This document shows, piece after piece, positions 33,808 to 42,768 of a stretch of DNA of 64,000 bases. A program made the translations under genes and the position numbers. The stretch is from NCBI RefSeq assembly GCF_014192215.1, contig NZ_JACHXP010000004.1:124001-188000 (forward strand). The letters are read 5' to 3'. The notes beneath the pieces are model-generated. The model did no database searches. It was not told where the DNA came from and saw only the letters and a program-made list of their open reading frames with translations. Source of the DNA: Halomonas cerina (GTDB lineage: Bacteria > Pseudomonadota > Gammaproteobacteria > Pseudomonadales > Halomonadaceae). Each line of letters starts with the position of its first letter. Positions within the stretch are counted from its first letter, which is position 1.

Positions 33808-34671
33808 ATGCACCCCCTCACTCCTGAAGGGCAAGGTATCATCGACGATCTCGCCCAACGTCACGGTTTCAGCCGCGACGCGATCTTGCACATGCTGTGT
33901 GCGCTACGCCAGGGCAACGGCAGCATGGCGATGTTCTCGCATCCCGAGTTCGGCGGCCCGGGGCAGTGGATGTACGGCGGCACGCCGATGCTGAGCGATG
34001 CTCTCAACCATTCCCTGAGACGCCGCGTGGACGCCCTCTGTCATGAGCTTTCGGAGAGGCTCGCCAACCAGCCAACGCTGCTCGATGGTGGCCACGCACC
34101 GCCCCGCGACCCTGGCCACGCTGGGGATCAGGCCACGGCGAGTGGTGACGCCACGTCATGGGCCGGCCCGTTCGCGTCGGCTTCTGATACCCCCTGGTGG
34201 CCAGCCGAGCTGGGCACGCCGACGGCCACCGGCAGCCAGGATGGCCTGCGCTATGCCTACTTCGCCGAGGCGCGACGGCTGGCCATTCAGCGCGGCGACA
34301 GGGTCCGGGTCCATGACACCGGGGAGCATCGCATCACGGGCATCGCCACGCAGCAGCAGGGGGCAAACAGCTCGGTCACCTTCACTAGCCAGTCCGGTCA
34401 GGTCGACCTCGCGAGCCTGCCAGTCATCTCGAGCCATCAGCCCTCGGACACGCGGCCGTCCGCACCGGCGGATGCGCATGCACCGGACTCCGCCGTCTCG
34501 GTATCGGACGCCGACCCGGCCTTCCGGCCCGACACGGGATACGCGAGCGCTCCCAGCCAGGAGGCCGAGCTGCTGAATGCCATCGAGCGTCTCGGCGAGC
34601 TCAGGGACAAGGGGATCCTCACCGAGGAGGAGTTCACGACAAAGAAGGCCGAACTGCTGAGCCGCCTGTAG
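33808..34671 (+). CDS. SHOCT-domain protein of unknown function
   Basis: The 287-residue protein ends in a SHOCT domain (AIERLGELRDKGILTEEEFT), a short helical module used in oligomerisation or membrane/DNA tethering. The N-terminal 90 residues form a distinct domain (GIIDDLAQRHGFSRDAIL). The centre is low-complexity (Ala, Pro, Asp, Ser). A further segment reads ARRLAIQRGDRVRVHDTGEH. No enzyme motif is visible. The ribosome site ggaggcc is clear. The 277 bp before it hold no recognisable gene. Confidence 0.7.
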   Translation: MHPLTPEGQGIIDDLAQRHGFSRDAILHMLCALRQGNGSMAMFSHPEFGGPGQWMYGGTPMLSDALNHSLRRRVDALCHELSERLANQPTLLDGGHAPPRDPGHAGDQATASGDATSWAGPFASASDTPWWPAELGTPTATGSQDGLRYAYFAEARRLAIQRGDRVRVHDTGEHRITGIATQQQGANSSVTFTSQSGQVDLASLPVISSHQPSDTRPSAPADAHAPDSAVSVSDADPAFRPDTGYASAPSQEAELLNAIERLGELRDKGILTEEEFTTKKAELLSRL

Positions 34672-34833
34672 GCCAAACTGCCGGTCGATGACGGCATTCG
34701 AAGGGGATAGCGCAGGCGGCAGCGTAGTAGACTCCAAGGGCAGGATCCTGTGTTATGACAACCGCGCTTCACCGACGTGTGCTAACCGTGTCATCGCCAC
34801 CGCCACCTCGTGACGAACGCCATATAGGAGCCT

Positions 34834-35796
34834 ATGTCGATCGACCCCCATCGCCTCTGGCGTAGTCGCCTCAAGAACGGCCTGCAGACCCTGCTGATCC
34901 TGGCCAGCCTGGCCTTGGTGGTGGCCCTGCCCGGCTACCTGCTCGCCGGTGGGCTCGGGGTGGTGGCGAGCCTGGTCGTCGTGATGACAGGGGTCTACGC
35001 CAGCAGCTGGGTGCCGGCCCGGGTCATCCTGGCCAACGCCGGAGCCGGGCTGCTCGAGCGTCACCAGGCGCCCACGCTCTACCGGGTCCTCGACCTGCTC
35101 TATCGACGCGCCGGCCTGTCGGACTCGCCGCAGCTCTTTTACCTGCCCTCTCCCGACCTGAACGCCTTCGCCGTAGGCAGCGGCGATAACGGCGGCATCA
35201 CCGTCTCCGACGGCCTGCTCCGGACCCTGACCCTGCGCGAGCTGGCCGGTGTGCTGGCCCACGAGGTGAGTCACCTGCGCCACGGCGACACCCGAGTGAT
35301 GTCCATGGCCGCAGCCATGACCCGGCTTACCCTGTGGCTGACGACGCTTTTGCAGGTAAGCCTGCTGCTGATGCTGCCCTTGATACTGACAGGGGAGATG
35401 ACGCTGCCTTGGGGGGTATTGCTGGTGGTGGCCTTCGCGCCGACGCTCAGCACCCTGTTGCAGCTCGCCCTCTCGCGGAACCGCGAATACACCGCGGACC
35501 TGGACGCCGTGACCCTCACCGGCGACCCTGAAGGGCTGGCGTCGGCGCTGGCGGTACTGGAGCGCCACCATGGCCGCTGGCTTGCCACCCTCTTCGGCCG
35601 GCAGCCCCCGACCGATGTGGAGTGGCTACGCACGCATCCCCCGACCGAAGAGCGCATCCGCCGGCTGATGGCGGCCGGCCACCAGCACCCTCCTCTGCAC
35701 TCGCATCTCGACGAGGAGCACGTCCAGGCGCCCCCGGAGATCCTTGGGTATCCCAACCCGATGGACAGGCGCTACTGGCGCCATCGACGACGCTGA
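34834..35796 (+). CDS. M48-family membrane metalloprotease (HtpX-like)
   Basis: The 320-residue protein has two N-terminal membrane helices (about 18-55), then the zinc motif LAHEVSHLRHGD (His143, Glu144, His147) and the third ligand Glu218 in NREYTADLDA, with two more helices between them (about 160-205). This is the HtpX/M48B layout, used in inner-membrane protein quality control. The HPPTEERIRRL segment near the C-terminus is also typical. It is probably a second HtpX paralogue rather than the main one; genes around it also handle proteins. Confidence 0.88.
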   Translation: MSIDPHRLWRSRLKNGLQTLLILASLALVVALPGYLLAGGLGVVASLVVVMTGVYASSWVPARVILANAGAGLLERHQAPTLYRVLDLLYRRAGLSDSPQLFYLPSPDLNAFAVGSGDNGGITVSDGLLRTLTLRELAGVLAHEVSHLRHGDTRVMSMAAAMTRLTLWLTTLLQVSLLLMLPLILTGEMTLPWGVLLVVAFAPTLSTLLQLALSRNREYTADLDAVTLTGDPEGLASALAVLERHHGRWLATLFGRQPPTDVEWLRTHPPTEERIRRLMAAGHQHPPLHSHLDEEHVQAPPEILGYPNPMDRRYWRHRRR

Positions 35797-35846
35797 GCCG
35801 GCGTCCCCGATCATTCCTTTTCCCCAGACAACAGGAGAGAGATTCC

Positions 35847-37106
35847 ATGAGCGACACGACGAGCCCCTGGACACTTTCCATGCCCGAACCGCAGTTCGAC
35901 CTGATGCGACGCATCCTGGCCGCGCCCAGTCCGGTGGGCCTGGAGGCTGCGATGACCTACGGGGTGCTCAAGCCCCGCTTCGACAGCTTTGCCCCCTCGG
36001 ACTGGCGGCTGCACCAGTTCAAGGGCCATGCGGGCGTGGTGCTGGATACCCACCCGGGCCGCGACGACCTGTTCAAGGTGATGCTTATCGGCCACGCCGA
36101 CAAGATCCGCATGCAGGTCCGCTCCATCGGCGAGGATGGCAAGATCTGGATCAACACCGACTCCTTCCTGCCCACCACCCTGCTCGGCCACGAGGTCAAG
36201 CTGTTCAGTGAGGATCCACAGGCGCCGGGGAAGTATCGTGTGATCGAGGGCGGGACCGTGGAGGCCCTGGGCGCCATCCACTTCGCCGACCCCGAGGTCC
36301 GCGAGGGCCGCAAAGGGGTGAAGAAGGAGCAGATGTACCTGGACCTGCAGATCCACGGCGAGAACAAGAAGCAGCAGGTGGAGAACCTGGGCGTGCGCCC
36401 CGGGGATACCCTCATCCTCGACCGTCCCATCCGTCACGGTTTCAGCCCCGACACCTTCTACGGCGCCTACCTGGACAACGGCTTGGGCTGTTTCGTCACC
36501 GCCGAAGTGGCACGCCTGATCGCCCAGGCGGGCGGTACCGACAAGGTGCGGATGATGTTCGCCATCGCCAGCTACGAGGAGATCGGGCGCTTCGGCAGCC
36601 GGGTGCTGGCCGGCGAGCTCAAGCCCGATGCGATCATCGCCGTGGACGTGAACCATGACTACGTGGCCGCCCCCGGCATCGGCGACCGACGCATGCAGCC
36701 GCTGGAAATGGGCAAGGGCTTCACCATGTCGGTGGGCGCCATCGCCAGCGAGCAGCTCAACCGCATCATCGAGACCACCGCCCGGGAGCACGGCATCCCG
36801 ATGCAGCGCGACATCGTGGGGCCGGACACCGGCACCGATGGCATGGCCGGGGTGCTGGCCGCCGTGGACTGCGTCGCCACCTCCATCGGCTTCCCGATCC
36901 GCAACATGCACACCATCTCCGAGACGGGTAATACCCGGGACGTGCTGGCGGCCATCCACGCCATCACCCGCAGCGTCCAGGCCCTGGATGCCCTGCCGGA
37001 CCCGCACCGGGAGTTCCTGGACCACCACCCGCGCCTGGACCGGGCCGGGGCGCTTAGCCACCAGGGTGGTGACCAACCCAACGAGGAGAAAGAGGAGAAG
37101 AAATAG
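35847..37106 (+). CDS. M42-family metallopeptidase (NAGGN-system type)
   Basis: The 419-residue protein resembles M42 aminopeptidases, with MLIGHADKIRM for the first metal His, GAYLDNGLGCF for the bridging Asp, ASYEEIGRFGSR for the catalytic Glu pair, DVNHDY, and TISETGNTRDVLAA. This set is that of the subgroup often annotated with the N-acetylglutaminylglutamine amide osmoprotectant system. No NAGGN synthesis genes (ngg, asnO) are in the window. A charged Glu/Lys tail ends the protein. The ribosome site aggagaga precedes the start. Confidence 0.85.
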   Translation: MSDTTSPWTLSMPEPQFDLMRRILAAPSPVGLEAAMTYGVLKPRFDSFAPSDWRLHQFKGHAGVVLDTHPGRDDLFKVMLIGHADKIRMQVRSIGEDGKIWINTDSFLPTTLLGHEVKLFSEDPQAPGKYRVIEGGTVEALGAIHFADPEVREGRKGVKKEQMYLDLQIHGENKKQQVENLGVRPGDTLILDRPIRHGFSPDTFYGAYLDNGLGCFVTAEVARLIAQAGGTDKVRMMFAIASYEEIGRFGSRVLAGELKPDAIIAVDVNHDYVAAPGIGDRRMQPLEMGKGFTMSVGAIASEQLNRIIETTAREHGIPMQRDIVGPDTGTDGMAGVLAAVDCVATSIGFPIRNMHTISETGNTRDVLAAIHAITRSVQALDALPDPHREFLDHHPRLDRAGALSHQGGDQPNEEKEEKK

Positions 37107-37175
37107 GCCACCGGCCGCGCCGTCACCGACACAACAGCCGGGAGCCGCGGCCTGGTCACCCGCGTCACGGGCGGC

Positions 37176-37547
37176 TCATGGCAGCCGTCCCTGTCGCGCC
37201 AGTCGCCGCCTGACCCAGCGCCGATAGGCCCATGCCAGCAGCGGCTTCACGCCCGGTAGCCCGATCAGCCAAGCCAGCGGCCGGAGCCGCGGCACGCGGC
37301 GCATCAGCAGGATATAGGCATCGAGGCCGTCAGCGATCCGGCCTTGGGCATCTTCCACGTGCAGCGACAACAGCGCCGCCCGAGGGTCCACACCGCGCTC
37401 GCGCAGCCGCTCGACGTGGTGGTTGACGTCGATCCACTCCACCGAGGCGGCCGCCTCCCCGGCCCAGCGCTCGTAGCGCGCCCTGTCACGCCGGCAAATG
37501 GGGCAGTCGGCGTCATAGTAGACCTTGAGGGTATCGAGACCTGGCAT
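37176..37547 (-). CDS. DCC-family thiol-disulfide oxidoreductase-like protein (DUF393)
   Basis: The 123-residue protein begins VYYDADCPICRRDRARYERW, with the CxxC in the DCC family context, and ends in a basic C-terminal helix after PRLRPLAWLIGLPGV. DCC proteins are thioredoxin-like, with roles that are mostly unproven. The start is 3 bp from the end of the PRPP-synthetase-like gene, so it belongs to that operon. Confidence 0.88.
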   Translation of the reverse strand: MPGLDTLKVYYDADCPICRRDRARYERWAGEAAASVEWIDVNHHVERLRERGVDPRAALLSLHVEDAQGRIADGLDAYILLMRRVPRLRPLAWLIGLPGVKPLLAWAYRRWVRRRLARQGRLP

Positions 37548-37550
37548 GGT

Positions 37551-38450
37551 TTAGCTCCTGGTGGTCCTGTTCAGGGCCACCGCCAGCAGAGGCGCCATGG
37601 CGATGGCATTGCTCTGATGGGCGATGCAATCGGTGCTCCAGATCTCGCCCACCCCCGCGGCCTTGATCACGTCAAGGGCATCGCTGACGAAGAGGGCATG
37701 GGTGACGGCCACATCGACGGAGGCGGCGCCGACGGCGAGCAACGCCTCGGCGGCACGGGCCAGGGTATGGCCGGAGCTGGCCACGTCATCCATCAGCACC
37801 ACCTGACGGCCATGGGCGTCGATCTCGGGCAGTGCGATCACCACGTCCCGATCGCCGTTGCGAGACTTGCGGCAAGTCCCGAAGTCGAAGCCGGTGAGCT
37901 CGGCGGCCTGGCGCACCCACTGCAGCGCCTCCTCGTCGGGGCCAAGCAACAGCGGATGGCGGCGCTTCTCGGCGATCAGTTCCGCCAGGCGAGGGGCGCC
38001 GGAGAGCGCGATGGCGTGCTCGAGGGGGATCGCCTGGTCGAGGCGCGAGATGCGGTGCAGGTGCGGGTCCACGGTGATCACGGCATCGAACAACTCGGCG
38101 AGAAACCCGCCAACGAGGGTCTGGCTGACGATCTCACCGGGATGAAAGGCGATGTCCTGGCGCATGTAGGCAAGATACGGCGCCACCAGCACCAGACGCC
38201 TCACACCCTGGCCTCGCGCATGGCGCGCCAGCAGCAGCAGCTCGACCAGCTTGTCGTTGGGCCGGTCGAGGCTGCGATAGATCACCAGGGTCTCGGGGAA
38301 GGCGCCCGTCTCGGCGAAGGGAAGCCGGAGCTTGAGCTCCTCGTCGGGAAAGCGATGGCGGTCGATGAGGTGGGCGGGTAGCCCCGCCGCCTCGGCGAGG
38401 CGCCGTGCGGGGGCCGCCTCGCCTTGGAAATGCAGCAGCGCGATGGTCAT
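37551..38450 (-). CDS. Archaeal-type ribose-phosphate pyrophosphokinase-like protein
   Basis: The 299-residue protein has the PRPP-synthetase layout, but with the loop YLAYMRQDIAFHPGEIVSQT, which resembles archaeal and class II/III enzymes rather than bacterial class I. VITVDPHLHRIS gives the middle motif and LMDDVASSGHTLARAAEAL the PRPP loop, with SSGHT in place of TGGT. It follows the phosphorylase gene by 12 bp. Together they could convert AMP to ribose 1,5-bisphosphate and link it to PRPP, but the actual substrate has not been established. Confidence 0.8.
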   Translation of the reverse strand: MTIALLHFQGEAAPARRLAEAAGLPAHLIDRHRFPDEELKLRLPFAETGAFPETLVIYRSLDRPNDKLVELLLLARHARGQGVRRLVLVAPYLAYMRQDIAFHPGEIVSQTLVGGFLAELFDAVITVDPHLHRISRLDQAIPLEHAIALSGAPRLAELIAEKRRHPLLLGPDEEALQWVRQAAELTGFDFGTCRKSRNGDRDVVIALPEIDAHGRQVVLMDDVASSGHTLARAAEALLAVGAASVDVAVTHALFVSDALDVIKAAGVGEIWSTDCIAHQSNAIAMAPLLAVALNRTTRS

Positions 38451-38462
38451 CAAGCCTCCTGT

Positions 38463-40046
38463 TCAGAACTCGACGTTGAGCCGGGTGATCTCGTCTTTGC
38501 GGCCCAGGCCGAAGCCGCTGTCGCGCTCGCTGGCCTGGTGGGCGAAGGCCAACTCGTTGCGGTAGGCGGCATAGACCCGGTAGAGCGGCTGGCCGGCGGC
38601 CATCTCATCGCCGATGCGCGCAAATAGCTCGACTCCCGCGCCGGCAGCCTTGGGGGCACCGGCCAGGCGGGCGATGCGCGCCAGCCTGAGGTTGTCGATC
38701 GCGGTGACCACCCCCTTTACCGGCGCCACCACCTCGAAGCGGTGGGGCGCCAGGGGCGGCGCCTCGGGATCGAAGGGCTTGCCGCCCTGGGCCTTGATGA
38801 TCGCCTGCATCTTCTCGAAGGCACGGCCGGCATCGAGGATATCCCGGGCGATGCCGAAGCCATCGCCGCCACGCACGTCCGGGTCGAACTCCAGCATTCG
38901 CCCAGCTAGGCGCAGGGCCTTCTGGCGCAGGTCCATGGGCGCCTCAGGATGGTTGGTGAGCACCCGTATCACATCGCGGGCCTCCAGCACCGGACCGATG
39001 CCCCATCCCACCGGTTGGCTGCCGTCGGTGATCACCACATCGAGGGTCAGGCCCATGCGCCCCGCCACGAACTCGAAGAGCTTGCGCAGCCGGCGCGCCT
39101 CGGGCATGGAGCGCACCTTGGCATGGGGCCCCACGGGAATGTCCAGCAGCAGGTGGGTGGAGCCGGCGGCCACCTTCTTGGAGAGGATCGAGGCGACCAT
39201 CTGCCCCGGGGAGTCGATAGAGAGCGGACGCTCCACCGAGATCAGCACGTCGTCGGCAGGCGAGAGCTGGCTGGTGCCCCCCCAGGCCAGGCAGCCACGA
39301 TGGGTGCGCACGATGTCCCCCAGGTCACCGAAGGGCAGATCGACCCTGGCCAGCACCTCCATGGTGTCGGCGGTTCCCGAGGGCGAGGTGATGGCTCGCG
39401 ATGAGGTCTTGGGACACAGCAGCCCGTGGGCGGCGACGATGGGCACCACCAGCATGGAGGTGCGGTTGCCGGGAATGCCGCCGATGCAGTGCTTGTCCAC
39501 TACCGGGTGCTCGTGCCAGTCGAGGCGGCGCCCGACGCGGCTCATCGCATCGCTGAGGTAGAAGACCTCCTCGCGGTCGAGCTCGCCGCGATCACAGGCG
39601 ACCACGAAGGCGGTTAGCTCGATCTTGGAGTAACGCAGCTCGGCGATGTCGCGAATGATGTGCCGGAAATCGTCCCGGGAGAGCCGCTCGCCGGCGATCT
39701 TGCGATGCAGGGCGGGAATCGAGGCCGGGGGCTCCGCCTGGGAGACGCGGACCGGGTGCCCCTCCGCCACATTCAGCGAGGCGAAGGCATCCTCGGAGAG
39801 CCCCAGCTGCCCGCAATCGACGATGTGGCTATCATCCACCACGTTGAGGCTGGCCAGGATGCGCTGGCCATTGGCACGGATCTCCACCTTGGAGAGGGCC
39901 TGGAAGCCCTCGGCACGGTAGAGGGCACAGTCGCGGTGCAGATAGGCCACATTCTCACGGTAGGTATCGATGCCTACCCGCTTGAGCGAGAGTGGCGAGA
40001 GGGTATCGTCCAGGGCCTCGGCCCGAGGGGCGGGGGTCGTCTTCAT
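38463..40046 (-). CDS. AMP phosphorylase / thymidine phosphorylase, long archaeal-type
   Basis: The 527-residue enzyme has an extra N-terminal domain of about 85 residues, then the nucleoside phosphorylase core: [57 protein letters not shown] and a C-terminal beta domain ([20 protein letters not shown]). The length and N-terminal domain fit archaeal AMP phosphorylase (AMPpase, DeoA-archaeal), rather than the about 440-residue E. coli DeoA. AMPpase releases adenine and ribose 1,5-bisphosphate. No RuBisCO or R15P isomerase is in the window. It is first in an operon with the PRPP-synthetase-like gene. Confidence 0.85.
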   Translation of the reverse strand: MKTTPAPRAEALDDTLSPLSLKRVGIDTYRENVAYLHRDCALYRAEGFQALSKVEIRANGQRILASLNVVDDSHIVDCGQLGLSEDAFASLNVAEGHPVRVSQAEPPASIPALHRKIAGERLSRDDFRHIIRDIAELRYSKIELTAFVVACDRGELDREEVFYLSDAMSRVGRRLDWHEHPVVDKHCIGGIPGNRTSMLVVPIVAAHGLLCPKTSSRAITSPSGTADTMEVLARVDLPFGDLGDIVRTHRGCLAWGGTSQLSPADDVLISVERPLSIDSPGQMVASILSKKVAAGSTHLLLDIPVGPHAKVRSMPEARRLRKLFEFVAGRMGLTLDVVITDGSQPVGWGIGPVLEARDVIRVLTNHPEAPMDLRQKALRLAGRMLEFDPDVRGGDGFGIARDILDAGRAFEKMQAIIKAQGGKPFDPEAPPLAPHRFEVVAPVKGVVTAIDNLRLARIARLAGAPKAAGAGVELFARIGDEMAAGQPLYRVYAAYRNELAFAHQASERDSGFGLGRKDEITRLNVEF

Positions 40047-40227
40047 GATGGCCTTCCCTGCACCAGGGACCGGCTTGCCGGTCCCCGTATCACGCGGTGA
40101 CGGATGGCTTTATCCTAACAGTACCTCGGAGAAGCGTCATGGAATCGACGCCATGGTGGCCCGTGACGGCGAGTCCGAGGGCGCGCTAGGCTTGCCGCAC
40201 CCCTGACACCGGACCGGAACCTCGTCT

Positions 40228-40689
40228 GTGACCGATGCTACCCTGGATGCTGGCCACCTCTGGGCCGTGGCCATCACCCTGATCGCCGTCGTGGCCTGCG
40301 TCTTGCTGCACTACGAAGTCTCGCTGCGGCTTTGGCGGCGCCTGGAAAAGTCTCGCAGTACCCTGCGTCGGCGCTTCCTCAAGCTGACCTTCGGCCTGTT
40401 CGCCGCCCATATTACCGAGATCTGGCTGTTCGCCCTGGCCATGGCCCTGCTCGGTGAGCACCCCCTGGCCGGGGGCCTGTCGGGCATCGGGGCGGTCAAC
40501 TTCCTCGATTACGTCTACTTCTCGGCGATCACCTACACCACCCTGGGCTATGGCGACCTCTTCCCCACCGGCCCGATCCGCTTCCTGACGGGCACCGAGG
40601 CGCTGATCGGCTTCATGCTGATCACCTGGTCGGCTTCGTTGACCTTCCTCGAGATGCAGCGCCACTGGTCCACGCGTCGCGAGCATTGA
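40228..40689 (+). CDS. Two-helix potassium channel-like protein
   Basis: The 153-residue protein has a first membrane helix (about 10-29), a charged linker, a second helix near 50-75, then the pore loop YFSAITYTTLGYGDLFPTG with the K+ selectivity filter TLGYGD and a last helix. It is a small Ion_trans_2 channel subunit without a visible RCK domain. It starts at GTG. Its neighbours do not suggest a regulatory partner. Confidence 0.85.
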   Translation: MTDATLDAGHLWAVAITLIAVVACVLLHYEVSLRLWRRLEKSRSTLRRRFLKLTFGLFAAHITEIWLFALAMALLGEHPLAGGLSGIGAVNFLDYVYFSAITYTTLGYGDLFPTGPIRFLTGTEALIGFMLITWSASLTFLEMQRHWSTRREH

Positions 40690-40834
40690 GCCATCCCTCG
40701 GCCAGGGCGACACGCCCCGTGCCGTCCCTGCCCGTTCGGGCACAGGCCCTGGCCACACGCCATCCACGGGGGCGCAGCCCGACTCGGCGCTGGCCATGAT
40801 TGTCCCATGCCTGAGATTAACGGAGAGGCGAACC

Positions 40835-41827
40835 TCAGTCGTCGGGTATCAGCCGCTCGTTGACGTCGGAAAAGGCGAAGCCGGCTTCCGGGCCGCCGGC
40901 GATGACATAGATGGCCCCCTCCACCGCCGCCGCATCCAGGCCGTGGCGGGCCGTGGGCATGGGCGGCAGGCGCTCCCAGCGATCCTCCTCCGGGTGGTAG
41001 CGCTCCGCTTCGTCGAAGGTGCGTTCCTCGGGCGTGAAGGTCTCGCCGCCGAACAGGTAGACCCAGCCGTCGAGCGCCGCCACGGCGACCCCGCTGCGCC
41101 CGGTGGGCACCGGGGCGCCCTCCTTCCAGCGATCGTCCTGCGGGTGATAGATCTCGTTGGTCGTCAGCCGAAAGGTAGTGTCGTCGCGACCGGCGAGCAC
41201 CACGATGCGACCGTCGATCGCGGCGGCACGGTGATGGTTGCGTGGGGTGGGCATGGCCGCGAGTTGGCTCCACAAGTCGCGTTGCGGGTCGTAGACCTCG
41301 TGGACGCTGACATCCTCCCGGCCGTGCGTGGTGCCGCCAATGGCGTGAATGCGCCCGTCCAGCACGGCCGTGGCCAAGGCGCCCCGCGGGGTGGGGACCA
41401 CCGGGCCCTGGCGCCATTTATCCGCGTCGATGTCGTAGATGTGGAAAGCGTCGGTGGGGGTGAAGCTGGCTTCATCGAAACCGGCAATCACATAGAGCCG
41501 GCCATCGTGATACTCGAAGCCGGCGTGATTGACGCCATGCGGCAGTTCCGTGAGGGCTTCCCAGCGGTCGTCGCCGGGGGCATAGGCGAAGAGCGTGCGC
41601 GGCGCCGTGGCGTCGCGCTCACCGGCCTGCTGGAAGCCGCCGGCGAGGAAGATGCGCTCGCCGTCGGTGGCCACGCTGACCTCGGTGCGCGCCTCGGGTA
41701 GCGGTGCCATCCGGTGCCATTCACCGGTAGCTTCCCGAACCTCGGCGACGGCCAGGGGGGCCGCCAGGAAGAGCCCCAGGGCGGCACCCAGCCAGCCGCC
41801 ATGGGAATAGCGTGCTCTGGAGGGCAT
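40835..41827 (-). CDS. Exported Kelch-repeat protein
   Basis: The 330-residue protein has a signal peptide (residues about 1-28, ending AAPLAVAEV) and six Kelch blades, each with a hydrophobic-G-G turn: IFLAGGFQQ, LYVIAGFDE, IHAIGGTTH, IVVLAGRDD, VYLFGGETF and IYVIAGGPE. Conserved spacing of Tyr and Trp (DRWEALTELP, DKWRQGPVVP) confirms the fold. Such beta-propellers bind carbohydrates or proteins, or resemble sialate mutarotases. The start follows gaggagg. Confidence 0.9.
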   Translation of the reverse strand: MPSRARYSHGGWLGAALGLFLAAPLAVAEVREATGEWHRMAPLPEARTEVSVATDGERIFLAGGFQQAGERDATAPRTLFAYAPGDDRWEALTELPHGVNHAGFEYHDGRLYVIAGFDEASFTPTDAFHIYDIDADKWRQGPVVPTPRGALATAVLDGRIHAIGGTTHGREDVSVHEVYDPQRDLWSQLAAMPTPRNHHRAAAIDGRIVVLAGRDDTTFRLTTNEIYHPQDDRWKEGAPVPTGRSGVAVAALDGWVYLFGGETFTPEERTFDEAERYHPEEDRWERLPPMPTARHGLDAAAVEGAIYVIAGGPEAGFAFSDVNERLIPDD

Positions 41828-42094
41828 GGTAAACCTCCTCTCGATGCTGTCACTCGCGCCTTTCCCCATGGCTCTGGTGCCCTACTGGTGGCGGCGTGTG
41901 AACCTCCCTTCAGCTTAGCAGGCGAAAATGCGACGCTGGCAGCTGGATCCTGTCCAGGAACGGTGGGCACCCCGTCAATGTCCTCGACCTGACGGCCACC
42001 CTCCCCTGCCGTTATAAACGGCCCGTCCGGAAAAGAATAAGGAGGACAAGCAGGATTAGCCTGACAAGGCCGCCGCCCCTGCCTGCGGGCTTTG

Positions 42095-42123
42095 TTGCAC
42101 TGCACAAAAATCCCTGCTAGTAT
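42095..42123 (+). promoter_or_regulatory. Sigma-70 promoter of the phasin gene with TGCA-rich overlapping site
   Basis: The -35 box ttgcac and -10 box tagtat are separated by exactly 17 bp, and the -10 lies about 60 bp before the ATG. The -35 overlaps ttgttgcactgcacaa, a TGCA-type near-dyad like those bound by PhaR, the PHA-responsive repressor of phasin genes. The rest of 41828-42090 between the Kelch and phasin genes shows no gene. Confidence 0.7.
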
Positions 42124-42184
42124 GCCCTGCATCAGGACGGGGATCGCCCGTTCCATGGCACTTAGAACCCCGGAGGTTCCCATC

Positions 42185-42586
42185 ATGACCAACGCATTCG
42201 CATTCAACACCAAGCAGTTTGACACCGCCCAGCTCGATTCCCTGTTCTTCGCCCCGGCGCGCGCCTTCGCCGCCCTGTCCGTCGACTACACCGAGAAGCT
42301 GGTCAATGCCCAGCTCGAGGCCACCAAGACCTATGCCGACACTGGCCTGGCGCAGCTGCGCAGCCTGGTAGAGGTCAAGGATGCCGAAGGCCTGAAGAGC
42401 TACCTGGAAGGCCAGCAGGAGGTCGCCAAGGACCTGACCGAGCGGCTGAAGGGCGACTCCGAGAAGGTGGTGGCCCTGCAGCAGGAATTCGTTCAGGAAA
42501 GCCAGAAGCTGACCGAGAGCAGCGTCAAGCGGGCTCAGGAAAGCGCCAAAGAGGCTTCCGAGACCGCCACCAAGGCTGCCAAGTAA
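42185..42586 (+). CDS. Phasin (PHA granule-associated protein)
   Basis: The 133-residue protein is almost entirely amphipathic helix, rich in Ala, Glu, Lys and Gln, with the phasin_2 pattern SVDYTEKLVNAQLEATKTYA followed by EGLKSYLEGQQEVAKDLTER and a C-terminal Ala/Lys/Ser tail. Phasins coat polyhydroxyalkanoate granules and control their size. It is monocistronic with its own promoter and terminator. No phaC is nearby. The start follows ggaggt. Confidence 0.9.
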   Translation: MTNAFAFNTKQFDTAQLDSLFFAPARAFAALSVDYTEKLVNAQLEATKTYADTGLAQLRSLVEVKDAEGLKSYLEGQQEVAKDLTERLKGDSEKVVALQQEFVQESQKLTESSVKRAQESAKEASETATKAAK

Positions 42587-42630
42587 GCCTTGCGCCCGGT
42601 CCTCGGGCCGGGATGACGTAGACATTCAGC

Positions 42631-42659
42631 AGGCCGCCGATCGATGATCGGCGGCCTGT
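42631..42659 (+). terminator. Rho-independent terminator of phasin gene
   Basis: A perfect 13-bp GC-rich stem (caggccgccgatc paired with gatcggcggcctg) has a 3-base loop and is followed by tttgtgtg, 45 bp after the phasin stop. Confidence 0.85.
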
Positions 42660-42768
42660 TTGTGTGGTGCGCCAGGCATGGCGCACCACGACATCGCCCA
42701 TCCACGAGGGATGGGCGGGCCAGCGCTGGGTCCAGTGGGTCAGGGTCTGCATGTCGCGTCCTTGTGCT

